Notes under the pieces: generated by a model
What the model saw: the letters and a program-made list of their open reading frames with translations, nothing else
What the model was told of the DNA's origin: nothing
Databases searched by the model: none
Shown here: in pieces, positions 1-10,273 of the stretch
Numbering within the stretch: position 1 is the stretch's first letter
Layout: each line of letters begins with the position of its first letter
Assembly (NCBI GenBank): GCA_030706685.1
Contig: JAUZOA010000003.1
Span: forward strand, 1-64,000
Reading direction: 5' to 3'
Origin: Bacteroidota bacterium
Lineage (GTDB): Bacteria > Bacteroidota > Bacteroidia > Chitinophagales > Chitinophagaceae
DNA length: 64,000 nt
Made by a program: the position numbers and the translations under genes

Positions 1-251
1 TAGAAGGAGCCAATAAAGACTGGAGCACCATCGCTACCGCTTATAACAAAATTCCTTTTATCAATAAGCCCCTCGAGCCCAGTCTTACAGATTTTATCGC
101 TGCCCGTGCCATTGATGGCATGTTTGTCAACGTAGCGAATGAAGAAGAGAATATCCGCACTAAGCTTGAATTCCGTAAAACGGATATGATGAAGAAAGTA
201 TTCGGATATGCAGAAGAGGAGATGAAGCGAAGGAAGGAACAACAGAAATGA
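1..251 (+). CDS. DUF4197 family protein, C-terminal part
   Basis: This is the last 82 codons of a gene that begins outside the window; the reading frame starts at base 3. The visible part matches the end of the DUF4197 family: an ARAIDGMFVNVANEEENIR stretch followed by a KTDMMKKVFG-like ending and a charged tail (EEEMKRRKEQQK). Members of the family are usually exported proteins of about 230-250 residues with no established role. The signal peptide cannot be seen here. The gene converges on the LytTR regulator, with a weak inverted word repeat between them. The family call is fairly sure; function is unknown. Confidence 0.75.
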   Translation, partial: EGANKDWSTIATAYNKIPFINKPLEPSLTDFIAARAIDGMFVNVANEEENIRTKLEFRKTDMMKKVFGYAEEEMKRRKEQQK

Positions 252-341
252 TGTTGGAGATTGAAGGTTTAAGAAATATGGCTATCCAGGAAAAATCTTC
301 TACTGTTGGACGCACAACATTGAACTTCCAACATCCAACTT
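249..341. repeat. Inverted word repeat between convergent genes
   Basis: The left arm contains GATGTTGGAGATTGAAGG and the right arm TTGAACTTCCAACATCC, which is largely its reverse complement. The arms flank about 50 bases and overlap both stop codons. The words GTTGGA and TTGAA recur within the arms. This could act as a two-way transcription end, but no good T-run follows. Confidence 0.45.
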
Positions 342-1098
342 ATTGACCCAGCCATTCTTTAAACCCATTCACCCGTTCCCGGCTTACGACGGTATCCGCA
401 CGAGTGGAAGGTAAAAGCTCCAGTTTGAGTCTTCCGCCAATCCAGGTATGCACCTTGTTTACCGCTTCAATATTCACGAGCAGTTGACGGTTAATACGGT
501 AAAATTTAGTGGGTTGCAGTTGTTCCTCCAGTTGTGAAAGATTATTTTCCAGCAAATACTTGTTGCTGCTGAAATCCACTGCATAGCAAAGTTTGCCATC
601 GGCATAACAATAAGCCGTGGCTTCAATTTTAAGATAACTCAGTTGCTGTCCCCGCTTAATGAGCAAACGTTCTTTATAACGGGCGGTATTCATCTCCTGC
701 ACCAGTTTCAGGATCTTGTCTGAAAAACCATTTTCTTTTTTATGATAAAGCTGCCGGTATTTATCTACCGCCTGCTGCAGTTCCGTCTCATCTATGGGCT
801 TTAATAAATAATCGATACTATTAACCTTGAAAGCTTTCAAAGTGTACTGATCAAAAGCGGTGGTAAAAATAACCGGTGACCTGACTTCTGTTTGCTGAAA
901 GATATCAAAGCTCAATCCATCCGCCAGTTGAATATCCATGAAAATAAGATCCACATTGTCTGCGGAGCGTAGAAACTTTACGGCCGATTCAATGCTGTCG
1001 ATCTTTTTTATGATCTCCATTTCATCGCTGATAGCCTGCAGCATTTTGGCCAGCCGGTTGGCCGCCGGTATTTCATCTTCTATGATTATTACCTGCAT
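340..1098 (-). CDS. LytTR-family response regulator
   Basis: This is a cytoplasmic DNA-binding response regulator. The N-terminal receiver domain shows the acidic pair E7-D8, the phosphoacceptor D55 (LIFMDIQ) and the conserved lysine in YLLKPID. The C-terminal half (about 150-250) is a LytTR domain with the typical FYRINRQLLVN and GGRLKLEL segments. I chose the ATG giving MQVIIIEDE because it lies one base after the kinase stop codon; an in-frame ATG four codons upstream would overlap the kinase. It forms a two-component pair with the gene just upstream and probably serves the TonB receptor in the same leftward run of genes. Confidence 0.9.
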   Translation of the reverse strand: MQVIIIEDEIPAANRLAKMLQAISDEMEIIKKIDSIESAVKFLRSADNVDLIFMDIQLADGLSFDIFQQTEVRSPVIFTTAFDQYTLKAFKVNSIDYLLKPIDETELQQAVDKYRQLYHKKENGFSDKILKLVQEMNTARYKERLLIKRGQQLSYLKIEATAYCYADGKLCYAVDFSSNKYLLENNLSQLEEQLQPTKFYRINRQLLVNIEAVNKVHTWIGGRLKLELLPSTRADTVVSRERVNGFKEWLGQ

Positions 1099-1099
1099 A

Positions 1100-2152
1100 T
1101 CAATTTTCAATCAGTGGAATAGATACAGTAAAATTGGAGCCATTCTCCGTTACCTCCACCCGCTTTTCACTTAAAAGCTTATAGCGGTTGCGGATATTAT
1201 CCAAACCTATACCCGTAGATTCATTTAACTGGCTCTTCTTTTGAAGGTTATTGCTTACGACCAATCTCCCGTTCTCCGCAAATACATCAATCTTCAGCGG
1301 CTTATCCGACGAAACAATATTGTGCTTAATGGCATTTTCCATCAATATCTGCAGCGAGAGCGGAACTATTTTCTTTTGCAGCTTATTATCGGGCACATTG
1401 ATTTTAATATCCAAATTATCTCCAAACCTTGTCTGCAATAAAAAAGCATAAGCCCTCATCACATCCAGCTCTTCCTGTAATGGAATACTTTGTTCGTCTT
1501 TTACTTCCAGGATATGCCGGTACACTTTTGACAACTGCTGCACAAAATCTACTGCCTGCCTGGGGTTATCCGGGATCACTGAGCTGAGTGTATTGAGATT
1601 ATTAAACAGGAAATGCGGGTTCACCTGCGTTTTTAATGCATCCAATTGCGCTTTCAGGCTTTCTCTTTTCAGCATCTCCTTTTCCTCTACTGAGTTTTTC
1701 AGCTCATTCATAAAATAAATACTCTCGTAAATAGCCACCACCGTCAATGAACAGAAAATAGCCGCGGCATTAGTAGTGACTACAACCATGTACAGGTCAT
1801 GTCCCGGAATATTGCGATGTTCCTTTAAACCGCAAACATCTAGTACATAGCCAAGTATATTATTGGAAAGTAATGTATAAACCAGCATGACCAGTGATTG
1901 GGTAAGCAGCCGCTTTCGTACCACTTCAAATTGAGGGTAACGGGCACGTGCCCATATCATGATGTAACGGTTACCCAACCAGATTACTGTTGTGATGATC
2001 ACTACACACAAGTATGCTCTCCAGGTAAGATAGGGAGGCTGGTCAAGCCGCATCCCGAAAAAAACGAAAGGAATGATCAATGAAATTCCCGGTACCAGCA
2101 GCGCTGTAACCAACCGGTCATCAAACCCTATTTTAGAACTGGCGCGCCACAT
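1100..2152 (-). CDS. LytS-type sensor histidine kinase
   Basis: This membrane kinase should phosphorylate the LytTR regulator directly downstream. About four hydrophobic segments fill the first 160 residues. A short coiled stretch (NSVEEKEMLKRESLKAQL) leads to the His_kinase signature QVNPHFLFNNLNTLSSVI, and the C-terminal ATP-binding half includes LMENAIKHNI and TGIGLDNIRNRY. At 350 residues it is normal for the family. It starts 18 bases after the TonB receptor stop, so the two are likely co-transcribed. A TAACTTTA element lies four bases upstream of the ATG and could give an extra internal start of transcription. The ligand is not predictable. Confidence 0.9.
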   Translation of the reverse strand: MWRASSKIGFDDRLVTALLVPGISLIIPFVFFGMRLDQPPYLTWRAYLCVVIITTVIWLGNRYIMIWARARYPQFEVVRKRLLTQSLVMLVYTLLSNNILGYVLDVCGLKEHRNIPGHDLYMVVVTTNAAAIFCSLTVVAIYESIYFMNELKNSVEEKEMLKRESLKAQLDALKTQVNPHFLFNNLNTLSSVIPDNPRQAVDFVQQLSKVYRHILEVKDEQSIPLQEELDVMRAYAFLLQTRFGDNLDIKINVPDNKLQKKIVPLSLQILMENAIKHNIVSSDKPLKIDVFAENGRLVVSNNLQKKSQLNESTGIGLDNIRNRYKLLSEKRVEVTENGSNFTVSIPLIEN

Positions 2153-2170
2153 AAGGTAAAGTTAATAAAA

Positions 2171-4534
2171 TCAAAAGGTGATCATGTAATTGATATTCGG
2201 AAAAAAGCCGATCTGGTTAATCACCCCGGTCGTCCCTTCTTTTGGGTTTAGCGTCCTGATATAAATATTTTTCCTGTTGGTCAGGTTTTGGAAATCAATA
2301 TACCATTTCTGCGTAGTCTTTCTTCCATTACGTGCATAAGAGACCTTGAGATCCCACCGGAGGTAAGTATCATTTTGCAAACTATAGGCTTCATTTTCTT
2401 TAAATACTACGTAGCCTGCCGCTGCGGATGCCGCAAAATCAAATGGTGTATATCGCTGTCCGCCGGCACAGGCAATTTTGGTATCAATCCCAAAAGATGT
2501 TTTCGCATTTATTTTAAATTCTTTTCCTCCCAGGAAATTCAGGGCAAAATGACTATTGAAAGCCGTATTACGCCATACACGATCGCTACCCTGGTATTTC
2601 GATTCGAACAGAGAAGCGGTGAACAGGTAATAGAAACCTTTGTCAAGGAATCGTTCGATAGTCAGTTCAGCGCCATAGTTGTACCCCTTACCATCATTTA
2701 CCAGGTTTGTTTTATCCGGGAAATAAAAATCAGCGCCTGAATTGAGCATACTAAAAGAAGAAGCTGTTTTTTCTACCGCAGCATTATAAATATACTGGCC
2801 ATATAACTCTGTTTTTAGCCTGAGATGCCTGGAAAAATTTATATCATAACCCAGTACGCCGTGTGCACTTTTCACAAATCCCAGATCCTTATTGGTCAGT
2901 TCCGTTTGCCCGCCGGCATTCCTGGTCTCATAAAAATAAACTTCCAGCGGTTGTGCCTGGCTGTGCAAACCTGCACCAAATGAAAATGATTGGTTGGGTC
3001 TGAATTGGTATTTGATATTCCACCTTGGTTCAATGCTCTGCGAATTATTTAATGTGAACAACTGGTAATACATTCCCAGGTTAGAAGACAGTTTATCAGA
3101 AAAGCGGTGAGCGAAATTGATAAAGCTTTTCAGTAAAACTGCGTTCTTCTTCGTATCAAAAAGAGTAGTCAAAACGGGGCTTCCGTTGGGTATATAATCG
3201 TTCCTTAATTTCAGTCTGTTGAAGTCAGCTCCTGTACCGGCTGTGAGCTGGTTTTTCGAATTGAATTTTTTATTAAAGGTATACCCCGCGTAATATTTTA
3301 TTTGTGTATTCTTCTTATAAAAAGCAATACTGTCAGGTTGGGTGTTGTAGAATGTTTCCCTGTATTTGGAATCAAGTCCTGAAACAGCCAGCATTAATTT
3401 TCCGGAAGCAGTTGAATTGAAAAAATAAGTATGTGTCAGCCCCGTTACGCCTGTTGATGAATGAAAATTCCTGTCACGCAAACTCCCGTCATTGGTAGAA
3501 TATAAATTATCCTTGTCAATGGCGTCAAACTTTATATGGCTTTCCCCGCCCAAACCAAACCAACTGAATGTACCTGCTTTTCGGGTGGGTATGTTTACTT
3601 TAAAATTGATGTCCTGGTAATACGGTGTAGCTGAACCAGTACCCACCGTCAACCCTACCTTCTGGATCACCGCAATCAATGAATACCGATAATCGAATAA
3701 AAAAGATGATTTTGTCTTACTGCTCAAAGGTCCTTCAGCGCCGAATTCAAAACCATTAAAACCCATTTGCCCGAGGAATTCATATTTTTCGTCATTGCCG
3801 TTCCGCATCCGCAGATCAAATACACCGGCCAATGCATTGCCATATTGTGCCGGGAAAGCGCTGGTAATAAAATCCGAATTTTTTAATGTATTGGTGTTTA
3901 AAATGGTAACCGGTCCGCCGGTGGATCCAAGTGTACTGTAATGATTGGGATTGGGTATATCAATGCCTTCCATTCGCCAGAGAACACCCGCAGGAGAATT
4001 ACCGCGAATGATGATATCATTTCTTGCATCATTGGCACCACTTACGCCGGCAAAATTTTGTGCCATCCTGCTTGGATCATTCCTAGTTCCGGCATAACGT
4101 ACAGCTTCCTCGACGCTAAACTGCCTCGCGCTCACTACAGCTGCCTCATTCAAGGCCCTGCTTTTTTGCTTCCCGGCCCTGACCACCACTTCCTCCAGCT
4201 TCTTTACTCTTTCTTTCATCCGGATCTCCAGCACCACTTCTTTGGAGGAGGTAACTTCAATATTACGGATAACGGCTTCCTCGTACCCGACAAGCGTTAC
4301 ATGAATGGCCTGGCGGCCAATGGGAACATTCCTCAATTTGAAATTACCAAGCGAATCGGAAATATCGCTGGCCTGTGAATTGGCCCCTTCAAGAATAATG
4401 GTTGCGTTATGCAATACATTCCCCGACTGTTCATCTATGATTATTCCTTTTATTGTCTGGGTGAGCGATACCTCCTGTGCCGAAATAACCGATGTGGCAA
4501 ATAACGTCATCGTGAAGAATAGAATTTTTTTCAT
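2171..4534 (-). CDS. TonB-dependent outer-membrane receptor with CarboxypepD_reg-like domain
   Basis: An outer-membrane receptor of 787 residues. It has a signal peptide (MKKILFFTMTLFATSVISAQ), a carboxypeptidase-regulatory-like beta domain at about 25-110 (GIIIDEQSGNVLHNATI...), a plug domain at about 130-235 containing NDIIIRGNSPAGVLWRMEGID, and a long beta-barrel ending in aromatic Phe (NYMITF). This is the SusC-like style of the Bacteroidota, but no SusD partner is adjacent. It lies in one leftward operon with a small secreted protein upstream and a LytS/LytR pair downstream, which suggests regulated uptake of an unknown substrate. Confidence 0.9.
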   Translation of the reverse strand: MKKILFFTMTLFATSVISAQEVSLTQTIKGIIIDEQSGNVLHNATIILEGANSQASDISDSLGNFKLRNVPIGRQAIHVTLVGYEEAVIRNIEVTSSKEVVLEIRMKERVKKLEEVVVRAGKQKSRALNEAAVVSARQFSVEEAVRYAGTRNDPSRMAQNFAGVSGANDARNDIIIRGNSPAGVLWRMEGIDIPNPNHYSTLGSTGGPVTILNTNTLKNSDFITSAFPAQYGNALAGVFDLRMRNGNDEKYEFLGQMGFNGFEFGAEGPLSSKTKSSFLFDYRYSLIAVIQKVGLTVGTGSATPYYQDINFKVNIPTRKAGTFSWFGLGGESHIKFDAIDKDNLYSTNDGSLRDRNFHSSTGVTGLTHTYFFNSTASGKLMLAVSGLDSKYRETFYNTQPDSIAFYKKNTQIKYYAGYTFNKKFNSKNQLTAGTGADFNRLKLRNDYIPNGSPVLTTLFDTKKNAVLLKSFINFAHRFSDKLSSNLGMYYQLFTLNNSQSIEPRWNIKYQFRPNQSFSFGAGLHSQAQPLEVYFYETRNAGGQTELTNKDLGFVKSAHGVLGYDINFSRHLRLKTELYGQYIYNAAVEKTASSFSMLNSGADFYFPDKTNLVNDGKGYNYGAELTIERFLDKGFYYLFTASLFESKYQGSDRVWRNTAFNSHFALNFLGGKEFKINAKTSFGIDTKIACAGGQRYTPFDFAASAAAGYVVFKENEAYSLQNDTYLRWDLKVSYARNGRKTTQKWYIDFQNLTNRKNIYIRTLNPKEGTTGVINQIGFFPNINYMITF

Positions 4535-4567
4535 AAAAAAGGTTTCTGAAGGTTAAAATGTCGTTTA

Positions 4568-5140
4568 TTATTTGCTGTTATTAAATATTTCTACGGCTTC
4601 TTTCAATTGAGATATATTGCCGTTTGCTGTTTTAGCCTTATCAATAGCGGCCGTATTACCCGAGAAAGCTGAAGCGGTCACCTCATCAAAGTTTTTCTTT
4701 GAAACCAGTTTCAATTGTTTGCTTTTTCTTACATAAATGAAATAATCCCCCGGCTTGCCTTCTGTTCCGTTTGAAAAAATAGCTTCGTTCCCGTTATACG
4801 ATGGTTTGCCGGATGCATCACTTGATTTCTGCAAAAAACTCAGTTCCCCTTCACTAATGACCTTAAAGAAATCACCGTTTATACAAAGAAATTTTGTCCC
4901 GTCTATTTCCGCGGACATCAATTCGGAGCCATTATAATTTTTTTTCCTCTCCCCTGTTTCATTCATAAATATTATTGAAGCATTGCTGCGGATATTATCT
5001 TTAATGAGCCCTGGTAAAGAACTGCTGTCGGCGAGAAGGATGATTCCCTTTTTGAAACCTTTGGGAGTATCCGTTTGAGCATTCGCCGGTAAAAAAGCTA
5101 AGCCAAGAATAAGCGCCGGGAAGGTTTTTAAAATTTTCAT
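4568..5140 (-). CDS. Small secreted protein of unknown function
   Basis: I do not recognise this 190-residue protein. It starts with a clear signal peptide (MKILKTFPALILGLAFLPANAQ) and then has a predicted beta-rich body with KGIILLADSSSLPGLIKDN near the front, which looks like a short barrel-lacking periplasmic or surface domain. It is 33 bases upstream of the TonB receptor and on the same strand, so it is probably the first gene of the receptor-LytSR operon. A sensor or cargo-related role is possible but only inferred from position. Confidence 0.7.
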   Translation of the reverse strand: MKILKTFPALILGLAFLPANAQTDTPKGFKKGIILLADSSSLPGLIKDNIRSNASIIFMNETGERKKNYNGSELMSAEIDGTKFLCINGDFFKVISEGELSFLQKSSDASGKPSYNGNEAIFSNGTEGKPGDYFIYVRKSKQLKLVSKKNFDEVTASAFSGNTAAIDKAKTANGNISQLKEAVEIFNNSK

Positions 5141-5302
5141 GTCTTTGGTTTTAATTATTAAAAAATTGAATAGCCGTTTGGCCCCGCAATGCTACTGGCA
5201 TTTGCAGCCATGGGCAATCAAAAAAGAGTGAATTGAAGAAAAAGAGGAATGAGTTGAAAGAGATGAGGCCCGAAAAAAGTTTTTGCCCTTACGGACCTTT
5301 TC

Positions 5303-5335
5303 AAAAATAAAAAACCTCCCGAGTAGATCAGGAGG
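5303..5335 (-). terminator. Rho-independent terminator after atpDC
   Basis: Read on the minus strand, CCTCC and GGAGG form a stem around an 11-base loop and are followed directly by TTTTTTATTTTTG. It lies about 75 bases past the atpC stop codon and is well placed to end the atpD-atpC transcript. Confidence 0.7.
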
Positions 5336-5371
5336 ACATTGAATTTTGTTTTCTGAGTGCGGGTCTGACTG

Positions 5372-5389
5372 TCCCGCTTACCTGCGGGA
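5372..5389. repeat. Hairpin downstream of atpC
   Basis: TCCCGC and GCGGGA form a perfect 6-bp stem around TTACCT. It sits 20 bases after the atpC stop, ahead of the terminator, and may protect the 3' end of the transcript. Confidence 0.5.
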
Positions 5390-5409
5390 AGGGTTCTTCA
5401 TTGGTTCGT

Positions 5410-5673
5410 TTAAGCAGTTTCTACTGCTGTAGCTCCTTCCGCCAGTACAGTAACCCTGTTATTAATTACTTCCACAAAACCGCCCTGGATATCAAAATGC
5501 ATGACATGATGTTGTTTGTCTTTTAACACTTTTACACGCCCGGCCTTTAACGCGCTTACCAGGGGGGCGTGTTTATCCAATACTTCAAAGCTGCCACTGA
5601 TACCCGGCATCTGCACGCCATATACCTCGCCGCTGTAAAGCTTTTTTTCAGGTGTAAGTATTTCTAAGTTCAT
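5410..5673 (-). CDS. atpC: ATP synthase F1 epsilon subunit
   Basis: Short (87-residue) epsilon subunit of the F-type ATP synthase, part of the central stalk. The sequence MNLEILTPEKKLYSGEVYGVQMPGISGSFEVLDKHAPLVSALKAG is the typical N-terminal beta-sandwich; the C-terminal two-helix domain found in longer homologues is missing, as in many Bacteroidota. The open frame extends 14 codons further upstream (MSKSLLRR...), but that part is made by a palindromic repeat, so I start at the ATG before NLEIL. It follows atpD with a gap of about 240 bases. The other ATP synthase genes are not in this window. Confidence 0.93.
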   Translation of the reverse strand: MNLEILTPEKKLYSGEVYGVQMPGISGSFEVLDKHAPLVSALKAGRVKVLKDKQHHVMHFDIQGGFVEVINNRVTVLAEGATAVETA

Positions 5674-5690
5674 GCCCGGTCTCCCTAAGG

Positions 5691-5705
5691 CCCTCCGAAG
5701 GAGGG
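5691..5705. repeat. Palindrome CCCTCC-GAA-GGAGGG before atpC
   Basis: A perfect 6-bp stem with a 3-base loop, 17 bases upstream of the atpC start codon. In the transcript it would be a stable hairpin near the ribosome binding region. The same kind of palindrome recurs inside pyrC and around 29.9-30.0 kb. Confidence 0.6.
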
Positions 5706-5910
5706 ACTTGCTCACTCACAACCCTAAAAGCAGTAAGTGAACTATTGTTTTTAATTGCTGAATAAAGAACAAGAAGTTTGAAGAGTGTCTTTCACTTCGT
5801 TCAGGGTAAACTGCAACGAAGTCACTACCATTCAACTAACTACTATAAAGAGCTTTCAAATTCATAACGATTATCCGGCCTAAGTTACCCTTCAGGGGGG
5901 CAGGGGTTGA

Positions 5911-7745
<1,835 letters not shown>

Positions 7746-8159
7746 ATGGCAAAAACATTAACACAGAAAGTTATTTTCAAAGGCATTCCAGCCACTACCT
7801 TATACAACACTTATACCGACGCCAAAGAACATTCAAAAGCGATTGGCATCCCGGTGACTATCCGGAAAAAAGAAGGAAGCCAATTCAAATCGCATGACGG
7901 ATATATTACCGGGAAAACACTTCAGTTGGTAAAAAACAAATTGATCGTACAAAGCTGGCGCGGAAGCGACTGGGATCCATCCGACATTGATTCGACTTTC
8001 ATTCTTACTTTCGGGCAGGAAGGGAACAACAGTGTAATTCACATGGTTCATGCCAATATTCCTGACAAACACTTCGCGGGCATAAAAGACGGCTGGAATA
8101 CCTATTACTGGAAACCCTGGAAAAAATATTTTTTAATCAAAAAAGAAAAATTGATTTGA
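7746..8159 (+). CDS. SRPBCC / AHSA1-like domain protein
   Basis: A single-domain protein of 137 residues with the START/SRPBCC fold. The segments GIPATTLYNTYTDAKEHSKAIG, KSHDGYITGKTLQLVKNKLIVQSWRG and the C-terminal helix GWNTYYWKPWKKYF are typical of AHSA1-like (activator of Hsp90 ATPase) family members, which bind small hydrophobic ligands in a cavity. The start is the ATG before AKTLTQKV; the frame runs further upstream without protein-like sequence. It lies in front of the DGPF genes, a neighbourhood where SRPBCC proteins are common. Its ligand is unknown. Confidence 0.85.
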   Translation: MAKTLTQKVIFKGIPATTLYNTYTDAKEHSKAIGIPVTIRKKEGSQFKSHDGYITGKTLQLVKNKLIVQSWRGSDWDPSDIDSTFILTFGQEGNNSVIHMVHANIPDKHFAGIKDGWNTYYWKPWKKYFLIKKEKLI

Positions 8160-8161
8160 AT

Positions 8162-8188
8162 TGTCCTGAAGAGGGATATTCATTCGTC
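8162..8188 (+). promoter_or_regulatory. Possible ECF42-type promoter before the first DGPF gene
   Basis: TGTCCT and CGTC are separated by 17 bases, about 40 bases upstream of the start codon. ECF42 sigma factors are described as using a TGTCGA-like -35 and a CGWC-like -10 in front of DGPF genes. The match is short and imperfect, and the second DGPF gene has no obvious copy, so this is a weak candidate. Confidence 0.25.
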
Positions 8189-8225
8189 ATTATCAAAACC
8201 TTTTTTAAATTTAAAAACAACAATC

Positions 8226-8561
8226 ATGGAAAAATTCATGCTTATTTTTCACGGCGGGCCTCCCGCCAGTTCCAGCCCCGAAGAAATGCAGGCCCGTATG
8301 GGGAAATGGATGGCCTGGATAGACAAACTGGCTAAAAAAGAGCAATATGTAGCCGGTGAACCGCTGTTGCCCGGCGGAAAACAAATTACCGGGAAAAAGA
8401 AAACCGTCACGGACGGACCTTATACCGAAGGAAAAGAAGTAGTAGGCGGCTTTTTTATTATTAAAGCGGAGAACATGAATGAAGCGGTCAAAATCTGCGA
8501 CGATTACCCCGATTATGAAAAGGGCGGTACCGTACAGGTAAGACAAGTGATGAAAATGTAA
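8226..8561 (+). CDS. YCII-related (DGPF) protein
   Basis: A 111-residue YCII/DGPF-domain protein. The name-giving motif is visible as TDGPYTEGKEVVGGFFIIKA, and the rest has the usual layout (FMLIFHGGP...MGKWMAWIDKLAKKEQYVAGEPL). The family shares the ferredoxin-like dimeric alpha-beta barrel fold; biochemical roles are unclear. It lies 75 bases upstream of a second copy and shortly before an ECF sigma factor, the arrangement described for ECF42 modules, in which the sigma factor controls the DGPF genes. Confidence 0.9.
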   Translation: MEKFMLIFHGGPPASSSPEEMQARMGKWMAWIDKLAKKEQYVAGEPLLPGGKQITGKKKTVTDGPYTEGKEVVGGFFIIKAENMNEAVKICDDYPDYEKGGTVQVRQVMKM

Positions 8562-8636
8562 AAGCGTTTTTATCGCTCCTGACCGGTTCAACCCGGGACA
8601 GGGAAACTAAGAAATCATTTATCAAAATTTAAAGTC

Positions 8637-8975
8637 ATGAAGGATTACCTATTGCTATTCAGGGGCGGTCTTGATTTTTCTACAGCGACACCGGAGCAAT
8701 TGCAACAAGCTATGATGAAATGGAGAAACTGGATTGCGGAGCTTACCAAAGATGCCAGGTATAACGGAGGAAACCGCCTGGAAAATAATGGAACTGTGAT
8801 AAAGGGAGTCAAAAAACAAATCTTTGACGGACCGCATACGGAAAGCAAAGAAATTGTCGGCGGTTATATCAGCATCAAAGCGGGTGACAAACAAGAAGCG
8901 ATTGAAATCGCCAAAGGTTGTCCTATATTTAACTATGACGGCATTGTTGAGGTCAGAGAAGTTGCAAAAATGTAA
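8637..8975 (+). CDS. YCII-related (DGPF) protein, second copy
   Basis: A second DGPF protein, 112 residues, clearly paralogous to its upstream neighbour: LLLFRGGLDFSTATPEQLQQAMMKWRNWIAEL, then FDGPHTESKEIVGGYISIKA with the DGPH variant of the motif. The pair suggests a local duplication followed by divergence. Its 3' end probably overlaps the sigma factor gene in another frame, so translation of the two may be coupled. Confidence 0.9.
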   Translation: MKDYLLLFRGGLDFSTATPEQLQQAMMKWRNWIAELTKDARYNGGNRLENNGTVIKGVKKQIFDGPHTESKEIVGGYISIKAGDKQEAIEIAKGCPIFNYDGIVEVREVAKM

Positions 8976-10236
8976 TTTATTGCTTTCATCAAAAAACATT
9001 CATGAGCTCACGGACCATCTTTTCCGCCATGAATCGGGAAAGATGGTCTCTGTATTATCAAGACTGCTTGGCTTGCAAAATATGGAAACCGCACAGGATA
9101 TCGTGCAGGATACTTTGTTGCAAGCTATGAATACCTGGGGATTCAATGGAATTCCCGACAATCCATCAGCCTGGCTCTATCGCGTCGCGAAGAACAAAGC
9201 CATTGATTTTTTGCGCCGCCGGAAAAAATTCAAAGAGATCAGCCCGCAATATGCCTACCTCGTTGAATCAGAATACAGCTTAACTCCTACCGTACATAAT
9301 TTGTTCCTCGAAAATGAAATACAGGATAGCCAGCTCAGGATGATGTTTGCCTGCTGCCATCCTTCTATCCCGGAAGAATCGCAGATCGCTATGGCATTAA
9401 AAACACTTTGCGGCCTCGGTGTAAATGAAATCGCGAGAGCTTTCCTGACCAATGATGAAACTATCAGCAAAAGAATTTACCGGGCCAGGGAAAAGATCAG
9501 GGCTGAAAATATTGAACTGGATGTACCCGGCCACACCGACTTGCAGGGACGGCTCGATGCGGTTTTAAAATCACTGTACCTTCTTTTCAATGAAGGCTAC
9601 AATTCTTCTCATCCTGAATGGCTGATCCGTGATGACCTTTGTGAAGAAGCGATGCGGCTTTGTCTCCTGCTTACACAACATCCGCTGACAGGCTATCCCC
9701 GCAGCAAAGCTTTATTTTCATTAATGTGTTTTCAATCGTCAAGATTGAATGCAAGACTGGATGATAAAGGCAATATCGTTTTATTAAAATACCAGGACAG
9801 GACCAGGTGGCACCTGCCGCTGATACAAAAAGGGTTTGATTACCTCGATGCAGCCGCTGAACCTTTTGAAGTTTCCACCTATCATTTCGAAGCGGCTATC
9901 GCGTCGCTTCATGCTGCCGCTCCTTCTTTTGAGCAAACCGACTGGAAAAGCATTTATCATTTATATGAAATGCTTTTCCAGGCTCAGCCTAACCCCGTAA
10001 TCGCTATGAACAAGGCCATTGCTTCCGCTTATGCTATCAGCAAACAAAAAGCGCTCGAAGAGCTGAAAGAAATCAAAGGGCTCGAACAGCATCATCTCTA
10101 CTATGCTTCAATCGGCGAGATGTATTTTGAATTGCAGGAAAAAGAAAACGCAAGAACTTACTTCGAAAAAGCATTTCGCCTTACCAATTCTCAAACGGAA
10201 AAGCAGTTATTGCTCGAAAAAATCAGCCTGTGTTAA
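8935..10236 (+). CDS. ECF sigma factor with C-terminal helical (TPR-like) extension, ECF42-like
   Basis: An RNA polymerase sigma factor of the SigJ/DUF6596 kind. Region 2 shows ETAQDIVQDTLLQAMNTWGF and NPSAWLYRVAKNKAIDFLRRRKK; region 4 shows GLGVNEIARAFLTNDETISKRIYRAREKI. About 250 residues of helical sequence follow, including the conserved LYLLFNEGYNSSHPEWLIRDDLCEEAMRL and TPR-like repeats near the end. ECF42 members have this extension and no anti-sigma factor. The start is uncertain: an ATG at 8935 overlaps the DGPF gene by 41 bases, while a TTG at 8980 would avoid overlap and still keep IHELTDHLFRHESGKM. The neighbouring DGPF genes are probable targets. Confidence 0.85.
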   Translation: MTALLRSEKLQKCNLLLSSKNIHELTDHLFRHESGKMVSVLSRLLGLQNMETAQDIVQDTLLQAMNTWGFNGIPDNPSAWLYRVAKNKAIDFLRRRKKFKEISPQYAYLVESEYSLTPTVHNLFLENEIQDSQLRMMFACCHPSIPEESQIAMALKTLCGLGVNEIARAFLTNDETISKRIYRAREKIRAENIELDVPGHTDLQGRLDAVLKSLYLLFNEGYNSSHPEWLIRDDLCEEAMRLCLLLTQHPLTGYPRSKALFSLMCFQSSRLNARLDDKGNIVLLKYQDRTRWHLPLIQKGFDYLDAAAEPFEVSTYHFEAAIASLHAAAPSFEQTDWKSIYHLYEMLFQAQPNPVIAMNKAIASAYAISKQKALEELKEIKGLEQHHLYYASIGEMYFELQEKENARTYFEKAFRLTNSQTEKQLLLEKISLC

Positions 10237-10261
10237 CAAGGTTTGTTTTGCTTATAACTCA

Positions 10262-10269
10262 TAAATTTG
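10262..10269 (+). promoter_or_regulatory. -7 element TAAATTTG close to a start codon
   Basis: It matches the Bacteroidota -7 consensus TAnnTTTG and ends four bases before the ATG of the GNAT-like gene. TTTG words lie upstream at 10242 and 10247, but the spacing (11-16 bases) is shorter than the usual 19-21. Transcription would start at or next to the start codon. Confidence 0.4.
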
Positions 10270-10273
10270 TCCA

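Noticed and set aside
5674-5715. Fourteen extra N-terminal codons of atpC
   Set aside because: They are produced by a palindromic repeat, while epsilon subunits begin at MNLEILTP-like sequence.
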